Source: Lysobacter ciconiae (GTDB taxonomy: Bacteria; Pseudomonadota; Gammaproteobacteria; Xanthomonadales; Xanthomonadaceae). Taken from it: 64,000 nucleotides of DNA. This document shows positions 1-6,116 of this stretch, piece by piece (within the stretch, counting starts at the first letter, position 1; each line of letters begins with the position of its first letter). A model generated the notes under the pieces. It was not told where the DNA came from. It saw nothing but the letters and a program-made list of their open reading frames with translations, and searched no databases. The position numbers and the translations under genes were made by a program. Location: NCBI RefSeq assembly GCF_015209725.1, contig NZ_CP063656.1, positions 62,001 through 126,000 on the forward strand, read 5' to 3'.

Positions 1-1
1 G

Positions 2-298
2 CTGGAAGGCGAGGGCAGCGATACCGACGTCGCGGCCGCTACGCGTCCGGCGTTGCGCTGGTTGCAGGTGGCGAGCATCGGCGGCGGTGATTCGGCCGAC
101 GCCGCCGCGATCGAGGCGGCCCTCGGCCATGGCGGGGTGCAGCTTCCTCCGGGGTTTGCCGACGCCGTCCAGCCGGTGCTGCAGCCCGGGTCCACCGTCG
201 TGGTCACCAGCGAGTCGATCCGCGGCACCGCGCCCGCCGACCTGACCGTGCTGCGTGCCGACGAGGATCCGGCCGCCCCGCCGCCCGACGGAGACTGA
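2..298 (+). CDS. C-terminal end of a probable L,D-transpeptidase (partial, 5' end outside window)
   Basis: An open frame runs from base 2 to the TGA at 296-298 without a convincing start, so this is the tail of a gene that begins upstream. About 98 residues are visible. A segment reading LPPGFADAVQPVLQPGSTVV, followed by VTSESI, resembles the end of the YkuD-type L,D-transpeptidases of this family, where a hydrophobic strand after a PG(S/T)T turn closes the protein. The catalytic His and Cys would lie upstream and cannot be seen. The next gene, 66 bases downstream on the same strand, is also an L,D-transpeptidase homologue, which supports the reading. The last 15 residues are Asp/Pro-rich and look disordered. 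The family call is tentative. Confidence 0.45.
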   Translation: MEGEGSDTDVAAATRPALRWLQVASIGGGDSADAAAIEAALGHGGVQLPPGFADAVQPVLQPGSTVVVTSESIRGTAPADLTVLRADEDPAAPPPDGD

Positions 299-364
299 AT
301 TCGCCGGCAGGGTCATCACCCGCTGTTCAGGCGCGACCGGCTCCCGGCCCGTATCCTGCCAGCC

Positions 365-1249
365 ATGCCACGCCTGCCCGCCTCCCTGCTTCTGACCTGC
401 GCCGCTGCCATCGCCGTGTGCTCGGCCGGCTCGCGCCCCGTCGTCGCGGGTCCAGCGGCGGCCTACACACCGCCCTCCGTCCAGAGCCCCCTGGCCGAGT
501 CGGCGCTTGACCGGTGGATTGCTGAACCGGAGGCGGCAGAAGAGTCGTCTGCGGCATCAATCCTGCTCACCAGCCTGCGTGCGGCCGCACCGGAGATCGA
601 TCCGGGCGTGTTGGCGCTCGCCCTGGAAGCGCGCGCCTGCGCACTCAACAGCGGGGCGGCCGGCGGCACCCGCCTGGCGGTGATCGACTACTCGCTGCCG
701 TCCACGCGCAAGCGCATGTGGGTGTTCGACCTCCAGCAGCCCGGCCTGCTTTACGCCGAACACGTGGCCCACGGGCAGGGCAGCGGCGAAAACCTGTCCA
801 ACCGCTTCAGCAACGTGGACGGCAGCCACCAGACCAGCCTCGGCCTGTTCCGCACCGCGGAGACCTACGTCGGCGGCAACGGCTACTCCCTGCGCATGGA
901 CGGCCTGGAGCCGGGCGTGAACGACAATGCCCGCGACCGCCTGATCGTGATCCATGGCGCCCCGTACGTGAACCCGGACCAGGCACAGCGCCAGGGCCGG
1001 CTGGGGCGCAGCTACGGTTGCCCGGCGCTGCGGCCGCAGGTCGCGCGCGAGATCATCGACACCATCAAGAACGAGCAGCTGGTGTTCGCCTACTACCCCG
1101 ATGATCCGTGGCTGACGGGTTCGCGCTTCTTTGGCTGTGGCGGCCGCACGGCCGGCCAGATCCTCGCCGATGCGCGCGGGCAGGCGGCAACCGGCGACGC
1201 ATTGGCCAGCGCGGATCGCCCGGCGCGAGAGTCGGGCGCCACGCTCTAG
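365..1249 (+). CDS. Murein L,D-transpeptidase catalytic domain family protein (YkuD_2)
   Basis: The 294-residue protein starts at an ATG and has an N-terminal hydrophobic leader (about residues 5-27), so export to the periplasm is expected. The catalytic core shows the family signature: a glycine-rich stretch HVAHGQGSGE, an IVIHGAPYV block containing His197, and the RSYGCPAL motif containing the presumed nucleophile Cys219. Enzymes of this type form 3-3 cross-links in peptidoglycan, or attach proteins to it, by attacking meso-diaminopimelate peptides; PF13645 members are mostly uncharacterised, so the exact reaction is inferred. About 40 residues after the core are low-complexity. It follows another likely L,D-transpeptidase gene and may be co-transcribed with it. 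Confidence 0.85.
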   Translation: MPRLPASLLLTCAAAIAVCSAGSRPVVAGPAAAYTPPSVQSPLAESALDRWIAEPEAAEESSAASILLTSLRAAAPEIDPGVLALALEARACALNSGAAGGTRLAVIDYSLPSTRKRMWVFDLQQPGLLYAEHVAHGQGSGENLSNRFSNVDGSHQTSLGLFRTAETYVGGNGYSLRMDGLEPGVNDNARDRLIVIHGAPYVNPDQAQRQGRLGRSYGCPALRPQVAREIIDTIKNEQLVFAYYPDDPWLTGSRFFGCGGRTAGQILADARGQAATGDALASADRPARESGATL

Positions 1250-1318
1250 GGCCGGGTTCACCGCCCTTCGACCGGCCTGTGGCCACCATGGACGCATTGA
1301 AGTTCATGGAGTGGCGCG

Positions 1319-1852
1319 ATGAAGACCGATGGCCCCGTATTTGGTGAAAGCTCCCTGAGCAAGCTGGCGGCCGTCTTCGACACGCGCGAGCGCGCCGATG
1401 TCGTGGCCGCCCGGTTGCGCCAGCAGTTCAATCTGGGCGCCGCGCAACTCCAGGTGATCTCGCCCGAGGACCCGCATCCGGGCCGCAAGATGGAGCCTGA
1501 GAGCCGCGGCATCCGCCAGACCGCGATCAAGGCGCACATCACCTTCGCCATCCTGGGCGTCGTCGCCGGGCTGGTGATCTTCCTGATCCTGCGCGGCATG
1601 CAGATCGCCGCGGTGACGAGTTCACCGCTGGCCGTCGCCGGGGTGCTGGTGTTCTTCGGTGCGGTGTTCGGCCTGTTTGCCGGCGGCCTGATCACCCTGC
1701 GGCCGGACCAGGACCACGTGGTGCTCAAGGTGCGCGAGGCACTGGACAACGGCCGCTTTGTGATCGTCGCCAATCCGGTCGACCGCGAGCAGCGCACCCG
1801 CCTGGCCGAAGCGCTGCGGGGCGAATCCAGCGACGTCGCCGGCAGCCTGTGA
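1319..1852 (+). CDS. Two-helix membrane protein with flanking cytoplasmic regions, function unknown
   Basis: The 177-residue product has no signal peptide. Residues 15-45 (KLAAVFDTRERADVVAARLR and following) look like a small alpha/beta domain of the kind seen in general-stress glycine-zipper proteins, where a 'sliding' helix follows an aspartate. Two hydrophobic segments at about residues 72-92 and 101-122 are rich in Gly and Ala and are predicted to cross the membrane as a hairpin, and a soluble tail of about 50 residues follows. The second helix contains a GAVFGLFAGG glycine-zipper-like pattern. The gene lies 32 bases before the BCCT transporter and may share its transcript. I do not recognise a function. 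Confidence 0.75.
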   Translation: MKTDGPVFGESSLSKLAAVFDTRERADVVAARLRQQFNLGAAQLQVISPEDPHPGRKMEPESRGIRQTAIKAHITFAILGVVAGLVIFLILRGMQIAAVTSSPLAVAGVLVFFGAVFGLFAGGLITLRPDQDHVVLKVREALDNGRFVIVANPVDREQRTRLAEALRGESSDVAGSL

Positions 1853-1883
1853 GACAGTCCCGGTCTCTTCGGGAGTCGTTCTG

Positions 1884-3452
1884 ATGGTGTTCCGGATATC
1901 GGTCGTGCTGCTGGCCCTGCTGTCGCTGGCCGGGGTGTTCATGCCTGAGGCGTTCGGCGAGGTCAGCGCCCGGGCCCAGGCGCTTACCCTGTCCGGCGCG
2001 GGCTGGATGTACCTGGTGATCGTGTTCGTGGCGCTGATCTTCCTGCTGTACCTGGCGGTCAGCCCGATGGGAGCGTTGCGCATCGGCGGGGACGACGCGG
2101 AGCCTGAATTCAGCCGAAGCTCGTGGTTCGCCATGCTGTTCTCCGCCGGCATGGGCATCGGGCTGGTCTTCTTCGGTGCCGCCGAGCCGCTGTCGCACTT
2201 CCAGCGGCCGCCCGAAGGCATCGAGCCGCAGAGTCTCGAAGCCGCGCGCGCGTCGCTGCGCTACGTCTTCTTCCACTGGGGCCTGCATCCGTGGGCGATC
2301 TACGCCCTGATGGGCCTGGCGATGGCGTGGTTCCAGTTCAACCGCAAGTCGCGGGGCCTGATCAGTGACCTGCTGGAACCCCTGATCGGCGAGCGCCACT
2401 CCCACGGGGCGGTCGGCAAGGCCATCGACGTGCTGGCGGTGGTGGCCACCGCGATCGGCGTGGCGACCACGCTGGGCTTCGGCGCCATGCAGATCAGCGC
2501 CGGCCTCAGCCACGTGACCACCGTGCCGGCCGGTTTCGCCACCCAGGCGGTGATCATCGCAGTGGCGTTCGTCTTGTACATGGCATCCAGCGCGACCGGC
2601 CTGTCGCGCGGCATCAAGTGGCTTTCCAACTTCAACATGGCGGTGGCGGCGCTGTTGCTGGCCCTGGTCATCGTGCTCGGGCCGACCGCGTTCATTTTTG
2701 AATCGCTCACCACCACCTTGGGCGCCTACCTCAACCAGCTGCCGGCGATGAGCCTGCACATGACGCCGTTTTCCCAGCGCGCCTGGGTCGGTGACTGGAC
2801 CATCTTCTACTGGGCCTGGTGGATCGCCTGGGCGCCGTTCGTGGGGGCGTTCTTTGCGAAGATCTCCTACGGCCGCACGGTGCGCGAGTTCGTGTTCGGC
2901 GTGGTCTGCGGGCCGGCGCTGGTGAGCTTCGTCTGGTTCGCCGCATTCGGCGCGACCGTGCTCTACCAGCAGATGTTCCAGGGCGCCGACCAGCTGGCCG
3001 CGCTCAGCCTGGGGATCGAGCACGTGCTGTTCGCGATGGCCGACCTGCTGCCGCTGTCCTCGGTGATCTCGTGGGTGGCGATCGTGTTGCTGCTGAGCTT
3101 CTTCGTCACCTCGGCCGACTCCGCAACGTTGGTGCTGGCCAGCATGTCCAGCGAGTCCGCCGGCGATCCGCCGCTGGCAAAGAAGGTGGTCTGGGGCGTC
3201 CTGCAGTCGCTCATTGCTGTCGCGCTGCTGGCGGCAGGCGGGCTGGAAGCGCTGCAGTCGGTGATCATCGTCGCCGCGCTGCCGTTCGCCGTGCTGCTGG
3301 TGGCGATCATGGTCTCGTTGAACCGCACCCTGGGCGAGGAGAAGCGGCTGCGCGAGCGCCACGACCGCGAGGTCCGCCACGCCGAAGTGCGGTGGCTGCA
3401 AAAGGAGCGCGAGCGTGCGGAGAAACTCGAGCCTGGCGCGGGCGACCTGTGA
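1884..3452 (+). CDS. BCCT-family betaine/choline/carnitine transporter
   Basis: The 522-residue polytopic protein has the length and about 12 hydrophobic segments of the betaine-choline-carnitine transporter family. The family hallmarks are plain: the glycine-rich GMGIGLVFFGAAEP segment at about residues 90-105, which corresponds to the substrate-path helix, and the aromatic box DWTIFYWAWWIAWAPFVG from about residue 304, which supplies the Trp cage for quaternary ammonium substrates. The following KISYGRTVREF loop is also typical. The short charged C-terminal tail (about 45 residues, Arg/Glu-rich) is compatible with osmosensing but proves nothing. Likely role: uptake of compatible solutes, driven by sodium or proton. 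The ATG follows a GGGAG ribosome-binding site. Confidence 0.93.
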   Translation: MVFRISVVLLALLSLAGVFMPEAFGEVSARAQALTLSGAGWMYLVIVFVALIFLLYLAVSPMGALRIGGDDAEPEFSRSSWFAMLFSAGMGIGLVFFGAAEPLSHFQRPPEGIEPQSLEAARASLRYVFFHWGLHPWAIYALMGLAMAWFQFNRKSRGLISDLLEPLIGERHSHGAVGKAIDVLAVVATAIGVATTLGFGAMQISAGLSHVTTVPAGFATQAVIIAVAFVLYMASSATGLSRGIKWLSNFNMAVAALLLALVIVLGPTAFIFESLTTTLGAYLNQLPAMSLHMTPFSQRAWVGDWTIFYWAWWIAWAPFVGAFFAKISYGRTVREFVFGVVCGPALVSFVWFAAFGATVLYQQMFQGADQLAALSLGIEHVLFAMADLLPLSSVISWVAIVLLLSFFVTSADSATLVLASMSSESAGDPPLAKKVVWGVLQSLIAVALLAAGGLEALQSVIIVAALPFAVLLVAIMVSLNRTLGEEKRLRERHDREVRHAEVRWLQKERERAEKLEPGAGDL

Positions 3453-3483
3453 CAGCGTGAGCCGGGAGTGAGCCGTGAGCCAC

Positions 3484-3525
3484 TGGCCGGGAGCCCTTGG
3501 CCTGGAGCCCCTGCCCGGGAGCCGG
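3484..3525. repeat. Three tandem 14-bp repeat units between convergent genes
   Basis: Three imperfect 14-base units lie head to tail: TGGCCGGGAGCCCT, TGGCCTGGAGCCCC and TGCCCGGGAGCCGG, preceded by looser copies of the same GAGCC motif from about 3460. They occupy the space between the BCCT gene and the convergent ankyrin gene. No function is evident; local slippage is the simplest origin. Confidence 0.7.
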
Positions 3526-3544
3526 CGCCGCCGGGTCCGGCCGC

Positions 3545-4312
3545 TCAGTAATCGGAAGAGACGTTGGCTTCCAGCGGCACCTGGTGGGCCTTCAGCCAGG
3601 CCACGACCTCCCGCCGTTCGGCGACTGCACGCTCGTTGAGCGCGTTGCGCGGCGGGTAGGAGAAGTAATACGCCTGGAAGCTCGCACCGCCCGAGTTGGT
3701 CGCCGTCGGGTCCGCGCCCGCCTCCAGCAGCATCAGGATCGCCGCGCCGGCGTTGGTGCGGGCGGCAACGTGCAGGGGACGGTCGCCGTTGTGGTCGCCC
3801 AGGTCGGGATCGGCGCCCGCCTCCAGCAGGATGCGGACATTGTCCAGCTGCAGGCCGCGCAGGGCGCGGGACAGCGGCGTCGATCCGGTGGCGGCATTGC
3901 GCACGTTCGGATCACCCCCATGGGCAAGCACGGCTTTGAGGAACGCCGGATCGGCCAGGAACGCGGCGGCATGGACCGGTGTTTCGCCGCCGCCGCCGGG
4001 CTGGTTGGGGTCGGCGCCACCGTCGAGCAGCGCCTGGGTCGCGGCGAGGTTCTCCGCCCCGATTGCCGCTACCAGCAACGTCGCCCCGTCCACCCCGGGT
4101 GTATTGGGGTCGACGCTGGCGAGCTGGCGCTTGATCTCGGCGCTGTCACCGCTGGCAACCGCCTGGGCAAGCGGCTCGAGGCTGGAACTGGCGAAGGCAT
4201 CGTTGCTCATGGACTGTGGATCACATCCGGTAGCGGAAAGGAGGAACGCGGCAAAAAGGGCGCCGGTGAGGCGCCCCCTGACAAGCGGGTCTATTGGCGA
4301 TCCTGCACGCAT
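3545..4312 (-). CDS. Ankyrin-repeat lipoprotein, candidate immunity partner of the upstream lipase-like protein
   Basis: The 255-residue protein starts with a basic, hydrophobic leader ending LLSATGC, an imperfect lipobox, so it is probably a lipoprotein or at least exported. Four to five ankyrin repeats follow from about residue 65: the consensus turns appear as GADPNQPGGGGETPVHAAA, GDPNVRNAATGSTPLSRA, GADPDLGDHNGDRPLHVAA and GADPTATNSGG. Ankyrin stacks bind proteins. Its start codon at 4312 immediately abuts the stop codon of the lipase-like gene, so translation is almost certainly coupled. A surface or periplasmic binder made together with a leaderless lipase is the usual arrangement of an effector with its immunity protein, but that role is inferred from context only. 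Confidence 0.82.
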   Translation of the reverse strand: MRAGSPIDPLVRGRLTGALFAAFLLSATGCDPQSMSNDAFASSSLEPLAQAVASGDSAEIKRQLASVDPNTPGVDGATLLVAAIGAENLAATQALLDGGADPNQPGGGGETPVHAAAFLADPAFLKAVLAHGGDPNVRNAATGSTPLSRALRGLQLDNVRILLEAGADPDLGDHNGDRPLHVAARTNAGAAILMLLEAGADPTATNSGGASFQAYYFSYPPRNALNERAVAERREVVAWLKAHQVPLEANVSSDY

Positions 4313-6103
4313 TTACCAGTTCCAGGGCATGACCCGCGAGTTGGAGACGGCCTCGCCGATCGCGCGGCCGGTGTTGGTCACACCATCCTTGATCGCAGTG
4401 GCGCCTTCAACCACTTTGTTGCCGGTCCACTTTGCCCCCTCAACGACCTTCTCGCCGGTCCACCTGGCGGCATCGACCGTCTTGCCCGCCACCCAAGTAG
4501 TGCCCTGGATCGCTTTTTCGCCGGTCCACTGGATGCCTTCGAGCGCCTTGCCTCCCGCCCAGACGGCGCCGTCGACGGTGTTTTGCAGGGCCGCGCCATT
4601 GGCAGCGGCGATCTGCTCAATCCCGTCGCCGACCTTGTCGGCAGTGAACTGGGCCGTCTTGCCGCCAATCGAGATCGCGCCGGCCAACACGTCGCCCACC
4701 GGGCCGGCGACGCGCTCATCCACGCGCGCCGCAACGCTTTCCGCGGTGTGGTGGATGGTATCGCCGACCGAGTCGATCACCCCGTCAACCACATGCCCGG
4801 CGATCTTCACCGATCCCTGCAGGTGGTTGCCGTCGGCCATGTCGGACTTGAGCACGCCGTTGACTTCATCGGCGACCTCGTGGGTGTTGCGGGCGAAATC
4901 ATCGCGCAGGCCCTCGGGCACCATGTCGTGGAGGGATTTGCCGAAATCCGAGGGGTTCTGGTAGCCGGCCTGCCACGGTTCACGCGCGATCATCGTGTCG
5001 GTGAGCAGGTTGGGGCTGTGGCTGAGCGCGTTGTAGGCCAGTTGGCCGACGCCGCTGATGACCGGGATGCCGCTGTTGCGCATCGCCTCCACCAGGCCAT
5101 TGGCTCCCGCCTGCCCGAGCAGCGGCAGGTCGAACTCGTGTTTGGCCGCGCGCCCGGTCAGGGTGTGCTGGTCGATGCCCTTGGGCTCGACGACGATCCT
5201 GGTGCCAAGCGCGTCGGGCGCCGCCAGCGACAGCGGACCGGACTCCTGCACCCGCGTCAGCAGGTCGGTTTTCATCGAGTAGGCGCGGATCTGGCCACCC
5301 TCGGCGATGTCGCGCGCCTGCTGCGGGCTGGCCATGCCCAGACGGTCCAAGGTGTTGGGGTGGATGCCGGAGGCGTCGAAGGTGACCGCCGGGATGCCGG
5401 TGGCCAGCGAGGCCACCGAGGCCAGGCCGCCGCCCTGCGAATGGCCGGTGATGGCGAGGTTGGTCGCAGCGCCCGCCTCTCCGTCGCCGAACACGCGCGC
5501 AAACTCGATCGCGCTGTCGGCCGCCAGGCCGGTGAACTTGTCCGCCGCACCGGTCTCAAAGCCCAGGCCCTGCTGGAAGTTGTCGCCCCAATCGGCGGCG
5601 CCCTCGGCGGTGCCGCGATAGGCGAGCACGAAGTTGCCTTCACCGTCGGTGTAGACCTCGGCCTTGAACTGGTTGGCGGTGGTCTGCTCGACGCCGCCGA
5701 GGAACTCCTGGCGCCAGGTGGCCGGGTCGTCGATGCCGCGCGATTCCAGCATCGCGTCGCTGACCGCGCTCCAGCCATCGGGCGGCGCGCCGCGCGTCCC
5801 GTAGACCGAGGTCGCCAGCTGCGACATCGTCACGTCAAAGGGTTGCGCCCGGGTGCCGCTGGTGGCGTCCTTCAGCGTGCTGCCGGCGGGCAAAGCATAG
5901 GGACTCGGAGTTGACGGCGGGGCCTGCGGTGCCAGTCGTGCCGGCGCCAGCGACGCCAGCTGCGGGTGGTAGCTCGGTTCGCGCAGGCCACCGGGTCCCT
6001 GTGACAGCGGCGAAAACGGTGCTGGCCGCTGCAGGTTCTGCAACGGTGCCAACATCTGCAAGCGGTTGGTGAGTCCGCTGAGTCCACCCTGGCCGATCAA
6101 CAT
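4313..6103 (-). CDS. Lipase-like alpha/beta hydrolase with C-terminal 11-residue repeats (candidate secreted effector)
   Basis: This 596-residue protein has no signal peptide. After a Pro/Leu-rich N-terminus (about residues 1-75) comes an alpha/beta-hydrolase segment of the class-3-lipase/DUF2974 sort: an AYRGTAEGAADWGDNFQQG strand and turn, then the nucleophile elbow GHSQGGG with Ser222, then a TFDASGIHP block. Residues 514-590 form seven contiguous 11-residue units, five with Trp at the second position (W515, 526, 537, 548, 559) and Lys or Gly-Lys at the sixth. That pattern fits an amphipathic, membrane-binding helix. A strong AAGGAGG precedes the ATG, 13 bases after the GGDEF-EAL gene. It lacks a recognisable XVIPCD secretion tail. 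Predicted activity is a phospholipase or lipase; the secretion route is unknown. Confidence 0.8.
   Translation of the reverse strand: MLIGQGGLSGLTNRLQMLAPLQNLQRPAPFSPLSQGPGGLREPSYHPQLASLAPARLAPQAPPSTPSPYALPAGSTLKDATSGTRAQPFDVTMSQLATSVYGTRGAPPDGWSAVSDAMLESRGIDDPATWRQEFLGGVEQTTANQFKAEVYTDGEGNFVLAYRGTAEGAADWGDNFQQGLGFETGAADKFTGLAADSAIEFARVFGDGEAGAATNLAITGHSQGGGLASVASLATGIPAVTFDASGIHPNTLDRLGMASPQQARDIAEGGQIRAYSMKTDLLTRVQESGPLSLAAPDALGTRIVVEPKGIDQHTLTGRAAKHEFDLPLLGQAGANGLVEAMRNSGIPVISGVGQLAYNALSHSPNLLTDTMIAREPWQAGYQNPSDFGKSLHDMVPEGLRDDFARNTHEVADEVNGVLKSDMADGNHLQGSVKIAGHVVDGVIDSVGDTIHHTAESVAARVDERVAGPVGDVLAGAISIGGKTAQFTADKVGDGIEQIAAANGAALQNTVDGAVWAGGKALEGIQWTGEKAIQGTTWVAGKTVDAARWTGEKVVEGAKWTGNKVVEGATAIKDGVTNTGRAIGEAVSNSRVMPWNW
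4423..4590 (-). repeat. In-frame 33-bp direct repeats coding the hendecad tail of the lipase-like protein
   Basis: The motif GCCGGTCCAC recurs at about 4422, 4455 and 4521, spacings of 33 and 66 bases, with diverged copies between and beyond. On the coding strand it specifies the W-T-G-(E/N)-K core of the 11-residue protein repeat. The exact phase at both protein and DNA level shows that the tail grew by unit duplication, recently enough for the nucleotide identity to persist. Confidence 0.85.
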
Positions 6104-6116
6104 GTCCCGCCTCCTT

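Noticed and set aside
4313..4480. XVIPCD-type type IV secretion tail on the lipase-like protein
   Set aside because: The C-terminus lacks the GLxRIDHV-like block and Gln-rich tail of XVIPCDs; it is a hendecad repeat instead.
3497..5914. 805-codon plus-strand frame opposite the lipase and ankyrin genes
   Set aside because: It has no recognisable domain, and the minus-strand genes have signal, repeats and catalytic motifs.
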